Source: Dehalococcoidia bacterium (GTDB taxonomy: Bacteria > Chloroflexota > Dehalococcoidia > Tepidiformales > Tepidiformaceae). From it: a stretch of DNA of 64,000 nt. The position numbers were made by a program, and so were the translations under genes. The notes beneath the pieces are model-generated. The model made no database searches, was not told the origin of the DNA, and was given only the letters and a program-made list of their open reading frames with translations. Within the stretch, counting starts at the first letter, position 1. Each line of letters begins with the position of its first letter. Shown here piece after piece: positions 33,862 through 42,182 of the stretch. The stretch spans positions 186,001-250,000 of the forward strand of contig PQAO01000026.1 of the NCBI GenBank assembly GCA_003104995.1. Reading direction: 5' to 3'.

Positions 33862-34092
33862 CTACTTGAACTGGTACTCCCAGCCGTCCATGACTTCCTG
33901 CGTCACGGGTGTGGGTTCGTCGTCGTCGCCGATGACGACGAGGACGAGGCGATCGGTCGCCTCCTCGCGGACGAGGAAAGTGACGCCTTCGTGGTGGGTC
34001 ACCGGATCGTCCGCAATGACGCGGCGCACGGCCGCGGATGGGCTGTCAGCCTCCAGCCAGCCATAGGGAATCGAGAGGTAGTAGCGGGGCAT
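33862..34092 (-). CDS. Small hypothetical protein
   Basis: The protein has 76 residues starting MPRYYLSIPYGWLEADSPSA. It has a compact alpha/beta pattern (AVRRVIADDPVTHHEG, LVLVVIGDDDEPTPVTQEV) and lies 5 bp after the radC-like gene. No family is recognised. Confidence 0.6.
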   Translation of the reverse strand: MPRYYLSIPYGWLEADSPSAAVRRVIADDPVTHHEGVTFLVREEATDRLVLVVIGDDDEPTPVTQEVMDGWEYQFK

Positions 34093-34097
34093 CGCCG

Positions 34098-34619
34098 TCA
34101 GTCCAGAAGCTTCCGTTCCATTAGGCTGACGAAGCCGTCCCGGCCAACGATGACGTGGTCCGAGATCTCGATGTCGAGGAGTTCGCCCGCCTTGATCAGC
34201 TCTTTCGTGCGCTTGATGTCGGGCGGACTCGGTTCCGGGTCGCCCGAGGGATGGTTGTGGACCAGCACCAGCGACGGCGCGTTGCGGATGACGGCATCCC
34301 GAAGCAGCTCCGCTGCCCGGAAGCTCGTCGAGTTGACGTTGCCCTGGTAGACCAGGACAACGTCGAGCACGTGGCAACGGGTGTCCAGCAGGATCACCCG
34401 CGCCTGCTCCTGGACAAGGTGCTCCATCTCGGGACGGACCAGCTCGTAGACGTCACGTGGGCACGTGACCTTCCGTCCGAGCGGGCCACCGAGATCAGCC
34501 GAACGATTCCTTGCCCGCAGTTCTGCAAGGCAACGGAGGTTCTCCTCGATGAGGCAGAACAGGGCGATGTCATCCGCCTTCATCGACAGCGCCCGCGGCT
34601 CACGCAGCGAGCGGGTCAT
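34098..34619 (-). CDS. RadC-like JAB-domain protein
   Basis: The protein has 173 residues. The JAMM metal motif VHNHPSGDPEPSPPDIKRT and the typical end ISDHVIVGRDGFVSLMERKL place it in the RadC/YeeS family. The helix-hairpin-helix domain of chromosomal RadC is absent. Such short forms are carried by plasmids and phages. The ATG at 34619 overlaps the upstream gene by 20 bp; ATG 34583 is an alternative start. Confidence 0.85.
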   Translation of the reverse strand: MTRSLREPRALSMKADDIALFCLIEENLRCLAELRARNRSADLGGPLGRKVTCPRDVYELVRPEMEHLVQEQARVILLDTRCHVLDVVLVYQGNVNSTSFRAAELLRDAVIRNAPSLVLVHNHPSGDPEPSPPDIKRTKELIKAGELLDIEISDHVIVGRDGFVSLMERKLLD

Positions 34620-34806
34620 TGGGGACGTCGTCCATGCGGTCGAAGACGGTGAGGTGCAGCGGCCTGTCGCCCGGATTCGGACCGAGCGCAGTCACTGCGT
34701 AGGCGCGCCAGCCGGGCAGGACAGGGACCGCCTGCCGCACCTGGACGATCTGGCGTGGGCCGGAGCGGGTTTCGATGATCCGCTCTGGCTGCCGGTGGTG
34801 AAGCAT
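34600..34806 (-). CDS. Small hypothetical protein
   Basis: The protein has 68 residues (MLHHRQPERIIETRSGPRQI, then a single beta-rich domain VLPGWRAYAVTALG). It starts 1 bp after the Rad52-like stop and overlaps the RadC-like gene. Function unknown. Confidence 0.6.
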   Translation of the reverse strand: MLHHRQPERIIETRSGPRQIVQVRQAVPVLPGWRAYAVTALGPNPGDRPLHLTVFDRMDDVPNDPLAA

Positions 34807-34807
34807 C

Positions 34808-35473
34808 TCAGGCAGCCTTCCGCCGCTGGGCTTCACGTTCGTTGAGCTCGTTCGCGAGCACTCGGATAGTGGACGTGAGTTCCTGCTCGCCGGCTTCATC
34901 GAGCTCCTGCTTGTGGCGCTCCCGAAACCACTCGCGAGCACGAGGCTCAGCGACGCCGAGCCGGCCCAACAGTGCGAGCAGCCGCCTGCGTAGCTCGTCG
35001 AGCTTCGCCGGGCTTGCGAGCGAGCCCGCCCTGCGCTCGTTGAGGTCGTGCCCAAACTGACTGCCGAACTGGCTGAAGGCGCGCTTCATGCCATCGGTAA
35101 CCGCCGCCTTGGCAGCGTTGGAGTGCCCTTCCAGCGTTCGCTCGGTGACGAAGCCAGAGCCGACGTCACTCTTCGGCGGGCAGCCGGTCACGGTCACCCG
35201 GACCGAGACCGTGTAGATCCCGAGTGCCTGGACCTCGCCGGTGCCCGGGTCGATGGCCTCGATCGCCTGGTAGCGGGGCTCTCCGACGGTCTCGGCACCC
35301 CAGCGACCGTACCCGAAGATGCGGTTCGCCTGGTCGATGACCACCTGCCGGTCGAGGTAGGCGAAGACGTTGCCGTCGTCCCGCGCCCGTTCGCGGACGA
35401 GTGCCCGGTCGAGAGGCTGCGCGAGGAGGTCGAGGGCTTCCTGTGGAAGACCCTCGTTGAGCGGCGCCGTCAT
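34808..35473 (-). CDS. Rad52/Rad22-family single-strand annealing protein
   Basis: The protein has 221 residues. The family hallmarks are DRQVVIDQANRIFGYGRWG and HSNAAKAAVTDGMKRAFSQF then GSQFGHDL. Such proteins bind ssDNA and promote strand annealing during phage or plasmid recombination. The C-terminal 75 residues are helical and charged. Its ATG overlaps the primase stop (ATGA), pointing to linked replication and recombination functions. Confidence 0.9.
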   Translation of the reverse strand: MTAPLNEGLPQEALDLLAQPLDRALVRERARDDGNVFAYLDRQVVIDQANRIFGYGRWGAETVGEPRYQAIEAIDPGTGEVQALGIYTVSVRVTVTGCPPKSDVGSGFVTERTLEGHSNAAKAAVTDGMKRAFSQFGSQFGHDLNERRAGSLASPAKLDELRRRLLALLGRLGVAEPRAREWFRERHKQELDEAGEQELTSTIRVLANELNEREAQRRKAA

Positions 35474-36507
35474 GCGGCAGTCCGTTGGCTGGCTCGGGCC
35501 ACCCTGCTGGCCTCCAGGAGGCAGCGGGTGAAGCCCTGCCGTCCGTCCGGCTGGCAGCCAAGGCCGTTGAGGTCGGCCACACCCGCCGGAAGCTGAACCG
35601 GGATTGCGCGATCGCCGAGGCGCTGACGGAGCTCCTCGGTCGCCTCACGACCAGCGTCGTCCGCGTCGAGAGCGAGGTAGACCTCCTCAAAGCGCTCCAG
35701 CACCGCTACCGTACTCGCTCGAAGTTGTGTCCCCAGGAGCGCCACAGCTCGGAATCCCCAGCCGGCGGTGGTCAGCCAGTCGAAGGGGCCTTCCGTGACC
35801 ACGACCGCCTCGCCCGTCGCACTCCCGAGGCCGAGGATCGGCTTGGGGAGACGGAGGTTGAGGTAGCGCGGCTCGCGGTCATCGAGTCGCCTGCCCGTGA
35901 ACCATGTCGGCCTTCCGCCGACGAGGTCGGGGATTACGACGCGCCCGACGAAGCGCTCACGACCCTCGCGCAGCAGCCCGAGTTGCTCGGCGACCTCCGG
36001 ATCCAGGCCCTGTCGACGAAGATCATCGGCAAGGCCGCGAACCCCGAAGCCGAGCCGGTGGCGTCTGGCTGTCGTCCTGCCGACGCCTCGGGCTGCGAGG
36101 TACGACAGCACCCTCGGCTGCGACCAGAGGGCTGCCGCATAGAAAGCGACAGCCTCTTCGACGATCGGTGCGGCCATCGCCGGATCGACCCGAGCTATCG
36201 CCTCGGATACCTGCGGCCGAGCCGTCTTGACCGGCATCGACAACCGTAAGCCCTGCAGAAGCGCCGCGGCTTCCTTGAAGCTCGTGTTGTGCAGGCGGCT
36301 CACGAAATCGAGAACGTCGCCGCCCGCCCCACAACCGAAGCAGTAGTAGCTCCGCGTGCGCGGGTAGACGATCAGACTCGGTCGAGTGTCGCCATGGAAG
36401 GGGCAGACGGCAACGAGCCTGCCGCCTGTCGGGCGCAGTTGGAGTCCGGACGCGACGGCCACATCGGCGATGGGGTGGTCGCGCCGGATCGCATCGGTGT
36501 CATACAT
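35470..36507 (-). CDS. DNA primase with CHC2 zinc finger and Toprim domain
   Basis: The protein has 345 residues, much shorter than DnaG (about 600) and lacking its helicase-binding C-terminus. The CHC2 zinc finger is CPFHGDTRPS...YYCFGCGAGGD (residues about 34-65). The Toprim catalytic core is VVVTEGPFDW and LALDADDAG. It probably primes replication of the mobile element. ATG 36507 follows a leader with a strong hairpin. Confidence 0.9.
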   Translation of the reverse strand: MYDTDAIRRDHPIADVAVASGLQLRPTGGRLVAVCPFHGDTRPSLIVYPRTRSYYCFGCGAGGDVLDFVSRLHNTSFKEAAALLQGLRLSMPVKTARPQVSEAIARVDPAMAAPIVEEAVAFYAAALWSQPRVLSYLAARGVGRTTARRHRLGFGVRGLADDLRRQGLDPEVAEQLGLLREGRERFVGRVVIPDLVGGRPTWFTGRRLDDREPRYLNLRLPKPILGLGSATGEAVVVTEGPFDWLTTAGWGFRAVALLGTQLRASTVAVLERFEEVYLALDADDAGREATEELRQRLGDRAIPVQLPAGVADLNGLGCQPDGRQGFTRCLLEASRVARASQRTAA

Positions 36508-36532
36508 CGATGGACACGCTCCGCCGCGGGAA

Positions 36533-36558
36533 GGGGCCGCCCCCGAAGGGACGGCCCC
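36533..36558 (-). other. Intercistronic hairpin in the primase leader
   Basis: GGGGCCG/CGGCCCC stem extended by CCC/GGG after one mismatch, in the 76-bp gap before the primase start. Confidence 0.55.
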
Positions 36559-36583
36559 AAGGAAACCCACGACGGGATGGTGA

Positions 36584-37588
36584 TCAGGCGGCCAGTGGCC
36601 GCGCGCCGCGCAGCGCCTTCGCCGCGAACCGTCGGTCGGCCTTCCAGCCGGAGAGGCCGATCGCGGAGACGACCTTCAACCTCGTCTCGTTGCCTTCGTC
36701 AGGAACGAGGACGGCGCCTTTCCCGGTAGCAGGGCTGTAGTGCACTGCGCCTTCCAGCCGGAGTCGCCTGCAGGAGTCGAGCCAGCAGCCGTAGACCTCG
36801 CGAACGAGCGCGAAGGGCATTCCAGAGAGGTCGAGCGCACCGAGGATCTCGGCAGCGCGGTTCGGGTCACGGCGGTGAAGCCGCCTTGCTTCGGCGAGCG
36901 CCTTCTCAACCTCGATGGTCTTGACAGCGTGCGCCTGTCGTCGGATCGTGTCATGACACGAGGCCAGACCGGGCATGTTGGGATTCTGTTTGATCGCCGA
37001 ACCCAGCAGCCTGAGGGCCTCGTTTTCTTTGTGCTCCGATGCCAGCGCTTTCGCCTTCTCGATGGCGGCAAGAGCTCGCTCCTCGCGCTGACGCGCTTCC
37101 TGCTCCTCCCGCTCAAGAGCAAGCAGGCGTGAGAGGTCTTCCCTCACCTCCAGCTCCGAAATCTCGGCCGTGACGGCCTTGAGCCGGTTGGCGGCGACCG
37201 TCGCGACCGCCGAGGCGGTGGTCACGAGTTGGTCGGCCTCTGCCTGACTGGCAGGGAGGAACGCGGTGGCGACAACCTTCAGGGCGCCGGCCACGACCTC
37301 CCGCGCGTCGCGTTCAAGCTGCCGGTAGCGATCGGCATCCTGCCGGAGCCGCCGGTGCTGTTCGAGGATGGTCTCCGCCTCCCGCCGGGCGGCGGCATCC
37401 TGCTCGCTGAGCCGTTGCAGCTCGCGCGCCGACCGCAGAATGGCCTGGACGAGCTGGTCTGGCTGATCGTCGATGACTGGCGGTGGCGTTGCCACCTGGG
37501 TCGCGGTGGTTGGTTCCGGTTCCGCTACGAACTCATCCCGATACTGGGCGAGTTCGGCGAGTCCCCGGAGGACGACGGGTTCGTTCAC
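36584..37588 (-). CDS. Coiled-coil hypothetical protein
   Basis: The protein has 334 residues. Residues about 50-230 are a long charged coiled coil (QLVQAILRSARELQRLSEQD, EREEQEARQREERALAAIEK). A folded C-terminal domain of about 100 residues follows (FALVREVYGCWLDSCRRL, GAVHYSPATGKGAVLVPDE). It lies between the primase and a basic protein in one operon. Partition, replication or structural roles are possible; no family is recognised. Confidence 0.7.
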   Translation of the reverse strand: MNEPVVLRGLAELAQYRDEFVAEPEPTTATQVATPPPVIDDQPDQLVQAILRSARELQRLSEQDAAARREAETILEQHRRLRQDADRYRQLERDAREVVAGALKVVATAFLPASQAEADQLVTTASAVATVAANRLKAVTAEISELEVREDLSRLLALEREEQEARQREERALAAIEKAKALASEHKENEALRLLGSAIKQNPNMPGLASCHDTIRRQAHAVKTIEVEKALAEARRLHRRDPNRAAEILGALDLSGMPFALVREVYGCWLDSCRRLRLEGAVHYSPATGKGAVLVPDEGNETRLKVVSAIGLSGWKADRRFAAKALRGARPLAA

Positions 37589-38202
37589 GCTGCATCACCT
37601 CCGATGTAGTCAGTGAGCCGCGAGAGGCTCGCGGCGTCTGGGTCGTGGCCGTTGCTGGCCGGGGTGGGTTGGAGCCGCAGGTCGACGATCGAGCCGCCGG
37701 CTCTGGCCGGGGTCCCGTGCTCCAGGTCGAGGGCGACGCTGAGGACGGGCTTGCCGATGGCATCGGCGAACACGGCCGACAGTTGGTGACGGAGCGCCGC
37801 GAGCAGCTCCCCGTCGCTGACCTCGCGCCCACCAACGGAGAGCGCGAGCTGGATGACGTAGCGCTTCGCGTCGCCGGTTTCGTAGACCGTGAGCAGGCCG
37901 TTGACCTGCCTGCTGTCGAAGACAGCGCGCTGGACGATGATGGCGAGACCGTTGGGCAGCGAAACCCCGAGGGCCTTCGCGTAGCCACGTGCCGTCCGCC
38001 GGACGAGTCGCCGGAGCTGCCACGCCTCACGGCGAGGGGCGTCGACGATGACCGTGGGCCAGCGGCGGCGAATGCGCCGGTAGACCTGGTGAGCCTTGCG
38101 GCCCGTGACGATGAGGATGCGCCGGAACTGCTCCCGGCAAGCGATGGTCCAGCGGCAGAGCAGGCAGCGCTGCTTCCTGGACCGGCGTCGTGTCGTAGCC
38201 AA
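37585..38202 (-). CDS. Basic N-terminal hypothetical protein
   Basis: The protein has 205 residues. The first 60 residues are strongly basic with CLLCRWTIAC (possible metal site). The C-terminal part is alpha/beta (KRYVIQLALSVGGREVSDGE, LSVALDLEHG). Its stop overlaps the next start by 4 bp. It could be a DNA-binding member of the replication module; not recognised. Confidence 0.65.
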   Translation of the reverse strand: MATTRRRSRKQRCLLCRWTIACREQFRRILIVTGRKAHQVYRRIRRRWPTVIVDAPRREAWQLRRLVRRTARGYAKALGVSLPNGLAIIVQRAVFDSRQVNGLLTVYETGDAKRYVIQLALSVGGREVSDGELLAALRHQLSAVFADAIGKPVLSVALDLEHGTPARAGGSIVDLRLQPTPASNGHDPDAASLSRLTDYIGGDAA

Positions 38203-38223
38203 TGTGATTCCTCCTGTGGCCTG

Positions 38224-38304
38224 CTAGAACGGCCAGCTCTTGACGGCGACGAGCACCACCGAACAGACCGCGATGACGATGGCGGCGAGTCGGATGTGGC
38301 GCAT
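38224..38304 (-). CDS. 26-residue single-pass membrane peptide
   Basis: ATG 38304 follows GGAGGAGGG at ideal distance and encodes MRHIRLAAIVIAVCSVVLVA then VKSWPF: a basic start, one hydrophobic helix and a short tail. A longer form from an ATG at 38346 is possible but less well placed. It is the first gene of the minus-strand cluster. Small membrane peptides at operon fronts can be toxins or regulators; no evidence decides. Confidence 0.55.
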   Translation of the reverse strand: MRHIRLAAIVIAVCSVVLVAVKSWPF

Positions 38305-38822
38305 GAGCCATCCCTCCTCCCGCACCCGGTAGGGGCGTGACGACATTGGGTTCTCCTTTCGGGGATCTGGCGGACGCAGGGAAAGCCCCGCACGGGTTCC
38401 TGCTTCTCGAAGAGGAGCGGGATCGTGTGAGGCTTTCGTTAGAGCAGGACCTCAGCGCGGTTCGATGACCGGGCAGGGCACTGCAAGGCTGTTTCCTTCT
38501 GCTACGCGCGGTGGGCTACAGCCAGGTCGATGTCGATACGGATGGGATTGTACGGGGTGGACTCATCGTTCGATGGGCGCTCGTTCTCCTTTCGGTTTTC
38601 GTGTGTCGTGTGGCCGTTGATGGATGGTTCTGCTCGTGGAAGTCCTCCTTCTGCTTGAAGTGCGCTTCTCATGTGCCCTGGTTCGACTCCAGCCTGGAGA
38701 GCAAGCTCGTTTTCCGTATGGAGAGATCCTTGCTTGAGGTCCCGGATGGGCTTTCCGTACCGGTAGTTCGGTCTGGCAACACCGGTAAGTCGCGATTTCT
38801 GGTGGCCAGCGTAGCTTCGCCA

Positions 38823-38893
38823 GTTCCAATTCCGTTCCAAAATCCGGACCGATCCGCTCCAAATGGGGGCGATCTGTTCCAAGTTCATTCCAA
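38823..38893 (+). repeat. Iteron-like GTTCCAA repeats upstream of the replication module
   Basis: Heptamers GTTCCAA at 38823, 38834 and 38876, with variants GCTCCAA at 38856 and ATTCCAA at 38887. Start-to-start distances are 11, 22, 20 and 11 bp, so the copies lie on about the same helix face. They stand beyond the 5' end of the primase/helicase cluster. I see no gene in 38305-38822; a weak hairpin is at 38376-38403. The region is visibly less GC-rich than its surroundings. Confidence 0.6.
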
Positions 38894-38992
38894 CCGGGGC
38901 CGACAACGGTTTCATCGGGTTGCAGCAACTGGAATGCCGGGCGCGATGAGCAGGTACGGTAATGGCGACACGTCAGCGGGGGCCGAAGCACG

Positions 38993-39610
38993 ATGGAGAT
39001 CGTCGTCCGCGTCCTGCTCGGCGCGGCACTGGGCGGCATGGCAACATGGCTCCTCGCCGGCGCCGCGCTGCGCGCACCGCATAGCGGTTGGCTGGCGTTC
39101 GGGGCAGCGGTCGGCGCACTTACCGGTGTACTGAGTTTCCGATCCGGCCACTACGACGTTGGGCCAGCCATGGTCTCTAGCCTCATCGCATCGGCTCTTC
39201 TGGCCATCGCCGTCTGCGATTTGCGGGAACGCCGTATCCCGAACCGGGTGATCTATCCGCTACTGGCCGGGGCCCTCTGTAGCGCCTGGGTATGGCCCGA
39301 TCGCTCAGTCGGTGCGGCCTTCATTGGCTGTGCCGTGGCAATCGGCATCGTGGCGGCGCTTGCCGTCCTGACGCGGAGGCATGATCGAGGACCAGCTTTC
39401 GGCGTGGGTGACCTGAAGCTCGTGGTGGTCCTTGGTGCCATCGTGGGATGGCCATTGATCGCCTGGTCGCTATTGCTCGGTACGACGCTCGGCGGGATCG
39501 GAGCAGCGGTGGCGCTGATCGCGCGGCAGCGCACCATTGCCTATGGCCCGTACCTCGTAGCCGGAGGCCTGGTCGCTCTCCTGTGGCCAGGATCGTCTCC
39601 CTGGACGTAG
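38993..39610 (+). CDS. A24-family prepilin peptidase (TadV/CpaA-like)
   Basis: The protein has 205 residues and about six membrane helices. The two catalytic aspartates are in VCDLRERRIPNR and GVGDLKLVVVLGA, the type IV prepilin peptidase signature. The N-terminal cytoplasmic methylase domain of full-length PilD is absent, as in TadV/CpaA. It matures pilins or pseudopilins at the membrane. No pilin gene is adjacent; a CpaB-like gene begins at 63557. Confidence 0.85.
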   Translation: MEIVVRVLLGAALGGMATWLLAGAALRAPHSGWLAFGAAVGALTGVLSFRSGHYDVGPAMVSSLIASALLAIAVCDLRERRIPNRVIYPLLAGALCSAWVWPDRSVGAAFIGCAVAIGIVAALAVLTRRHDRGPAFGVGDLKLVVVLGAIVGWPLIAWSLLLGTTLGGIGAAVALIARQRTIAYGPYLVAGGLVALLWPGSSPWT

Positions 39611-39648
39611 GAGGGGGCGGGACTCACGGGTTGGACGAGATAAGATCC

Positions 39649-39832
39649 GTTCCAATTCTGTTCCAATCGAGGGGAGGAGTGCGGGCCTTGGCGCGGCGAC
39701 TATGGTCTCCACGAAGCGAGCACTTCGCTGGCGAGATGCTGGATCCGGCGACCGAGGCGCCACGCGGAAGCCCGATCAGGCTCTTGCCGTCAAGGCGAGG
39801 TAATGGAACGCCGAGCAGGGGCCGATTGGAAC
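39649..39832 (+). repeat. Second cluster of GTTCCAA repeats
   Basis: GTTCCAA at 39649 and 39660 (11 bp apart), with the same intervening pattern as at 38823/38834, then inverted copies ATGGAAC at 39803 and TTGGAAC at 39826. The cluster is in the gene-free stretch 39611-40085. No other feature is seen in this stretch. Confidence 0.5.
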
Positions 39833-40085
39833 GAAATTTGAGTGCAACTGAAATGCTGTCTTGAGTTGTCTTCTGTTCCAGTCCAACCGAGCCACGGCAT
39901 CCAGCTACCCTGGAGGTGCTCCTCCGCTCCATGTTCGCTGTCTTCGAATCATGAGCCGAGATCACGGCAGGGATCCCGTGATAGCCATGGGTTCGTTAGC
40001 TCCCTCACGGATACGGACGTGGTGAAGCCACTCGGATGACTTGTTGATGTCTGTTCAACGGATCGAAGCCTCGTCTTGGACTCAG

Positions 40086-40890
40086 TCAGCACTTCGAGCT
40101 ATGGAACTTCACGCGCGTCCCGGCCCACACCGCGAGCAACGCCGCTTCCGAGGGGTAGCTGCGAAGGTAGGCGGGACTCAGGCTCTTCCACTGTGGGTCG
40201 AGTTCGCAATAGTAGTACTGCGCCGACGAATGGCTCGACGTATACCAGGTCATCTGGCCTGCGGGCGATGTGGCGGTCGGCATGGGCTGAGATGGCGGAG
40301 CAGGAGGTCCGACGCACGCGTCCTCGCCCCAGAGGCCCCGGCCAGCCTCGTACGCTTCCTGCTGCGCAGTGCGGATGCGCTCTAGGTACTTGATGTCTGG
40401 AGGGAAGGTAGCGAGCGTAGCGAAGCCGCCTCGGACGATCTGCTCATTGAAGAGTCCTTCCTCGGTCCAGACGTAACGGAGCAGCCTCCCGAAGCGGTCG
40501 GTTTTCGCTGACGTCCTTCTCCAGCCGAACAGTCTGGCCGAGCAGTCGCGCTCGCGTGTACTCGGATGCCTCGCGTCCATAGCACTGGACGCCGCCGAAG
40601 ACCTCCGGCGTATCGACAAGTATTAGCCGCACCCGTCCCTCGTCGCAGCAGTTCGCGACATCGATGGTGTCACCATCCACGACGTTCGCCACGATGCAGG
40701 CGACCAGACCTGGAGGAACGCCTGCGGGCGTCGGCGTCGACGCCGGGGCAGGCTCACCCTGGTCCATCGCAAGGCCCGGGACGAAGACACTGTACTGACC
40801 CTGCTGGGCGTCCGCATCGGCACGGTCGGTCAGGCCTGCGATGAGGAGCAGCATTGCGGTGGCGAGGGCGGCGGCGACTATCCCTTTCAT
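40086..40890 (-). pseudogene. Secreted staphylococcal-nuclease-like protein, frameshifted
   Basis: ATG 40890 starts a signal peptide (MKGIVAAALATAMLLLIAGL). The thermonuclease core follows with VVDGDTIDV and RLILVDTPE (catalytic Arg, Asp, Glu). The frame breaks in a run of four T at 40502-40505 (AAAA on the coding strand). With three A it would read VSETDRFGRLLRYVW, which contains the second catalytic arginine, and continue to 40086. A C-terminal extension (YYYCELDPQWKSLSPAYLRS) would follow. It is either a pseudogene or a homopolymer sequencing error. Confidence 0.75.
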
Positions 40891-41065
40891 TGGCCTTTGA
40901 CCATAGCCGAATCGAGGCAGGATGAAGTCCAAACAACCCCGCCGGGTGCCATCACGACATCCCTCCACGTCGATGACGGCGTATCGCGTGCCGGCGCCGC
41001 ACCGGGCTGACGCGGCTCCGGCGAGCTGGTGACGCCGACGGCGATCCCACACCCAACGCTCTGAG

Positions 41066-42031
41066 CTAAACGGCAGAAAGCTCATCGATGCGGCGGATGA
41101 GGAGATACCTAACGAGAAAGAACAGGTCCCCGGACATCTGCGCCACATCGTAGGTTTCAGGCGCGACGCCATCGTGCACGAGACGCGACCGCAACGTGTA
41201 GCAGCGACCCAGGAACCGGCCGATGTCGCTTTCCTTGAATCCGGCAATCCTGGCGGTATCGAGCCCGGCGGCAAGGTCTCTGATCGACCGGCTGATAGAG
41301 CGAGTCTTAAGTTCGGAGAGCGCGCTTCGAAGTGAGTTCGCCTCCTCGTCCCCCATGCTTGCTCGCTGCCCCTCCAGTACCGCCAGGGCTCCGTCCACGA
41401 TAGCTATGGCAGCTTGAGCCCGAGAGCCGCGGTCAGCGAGGATCTCGAGGACTGTCACCAGGTCGAGGAAGCGCGTGCGTGGGGTCCGTTCCATGTCAGC
41501 GCCCATGAACACCTCGACCGCAAGGCCGAGCCGAGCGTGCGAGGCGAAATCACGCCAGTTTCGATCAAGCGTCGCCGTCAGCTCGGCGAGGAACCTATCA
41601 ATGGGCGATCGGACATATCCCTCTGCCTGGAGCTGGAAAGTGGCTGTTGGGCCGTCAGCCTCGTCCATGACGTCAATTCCGTGGACATCGGGTCTCGGGG
41701 TGACCCCGCTCGCCTCCCTTATTCGCTCCACCAACACTGATGACAGCCGGATGCTGCTTTCGTTCTTCCCAAAGAGCATAGGCACGTTGGTGACCAGACC
41801 GGTCCGCATCAGCGCGTACTTCGTTGCCTCGGCTTGTTCGCGGGCTTGGTCGACCGTGGCGATACCGTGCTGTGTGAGCACCAGTGCATCGGGCCTGGTG
41901 CCCTCGCCCTGGTTGATATGGAGCTTTACGGTGTCGCCCTTGAGCCTGATGAGGTGAGGCTCATCAGGCGCGGTGTGCGGCAGTCGGTCGCGGGGAATCA
42001 GGAAGCGCAGGCGGTAGGTGAAGGGCGGCAT
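41066..42031 (-). CDS. HEPN-like (ApeA-type) protein, possible RNase
   Basis: The protein has 321 residues. The C-terminal half is helical and ends with RSRLVHDGVAPETYDVAQMS, which contains the HEPN RxxxxH motif (R-SRLV-H) in the context common to HEPN-like domains. The N-terminal half is strand-rich (FTYRLRFLIPRDRL, DTVKLHINQGEG). HEPN proteins are often RNA-cutting defence effectors. No partner nucleotidyltransferase is adjacent, so this role is an inference. ATG 42031 is used. It is divergent from the ImuB gene. Confidence 0.6.
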   Translation of the reverse strand: MPPFTYRLRFLIPRDRLPHTAPDEPHLIRLKGDTVKLHINQGEGTRPDALVLTQHGIATVDQAREQAEATKYALMRTGLVTNVPMLFGKNESSIRLSSVLVERIREASGVTPRPDVHGIDVMDEADGPTATFQLQAEGYVRSPIDRFLAELTATLDRNWRDFASHARLGLAVEVFMGADMERTPRTRFLDLVTVLEILADRGSRAQAAIAIVDGALAVLEGQRASMGDEEANSLRSALSELKTRSISRSIRDLAAGLDTARIAGFKESDIGRFLGRCYTLRSRLVHDGVAPETYDVAQMSGDLFFLVRYLLIRRIDELSAV

Positions 42032-42153
42032 AGGGTTCCCTATCGGCGAACTCGTGGTCGCAAACGACGCGTGGACTCGTGGCGGAGACTCTACCACCGG
42101 CGGAGCCGGACACTATGTTCACACTTCCGGGGCGCCAATATCCTAGGCGATAC

Positions 42154-42167
42154 AGAACGCATGTTCT
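42154..42167 (+). promoter_or_regulatory. LexA/SOS box
   Basis: AGAAC-GCAT-GTTCT is a perfect palindrome matching the GAAC-N4-GTTC LexA box of Gram-positive and related bacteria. It lies 15 bp before the ATG of a Y-family polymerase gene, a classic SOS-regulated gene. Confidence 0.8.
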
Positions 42168-42182
42168 ACGATTGTCGGTCCT

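Noticed and set aside
38823-38893. CRISPR array interpretation of the GTTCCAA repeats
   Set aside because: Repeats are only 7 bp with 4-15 bp between them and no cas genes are present.
38502-38915. Minus-strand 137-codon frame in the iteron region
   Set aside because: No ribosome-binding site, no domain, and it contains the repeat array; judged non-coding.
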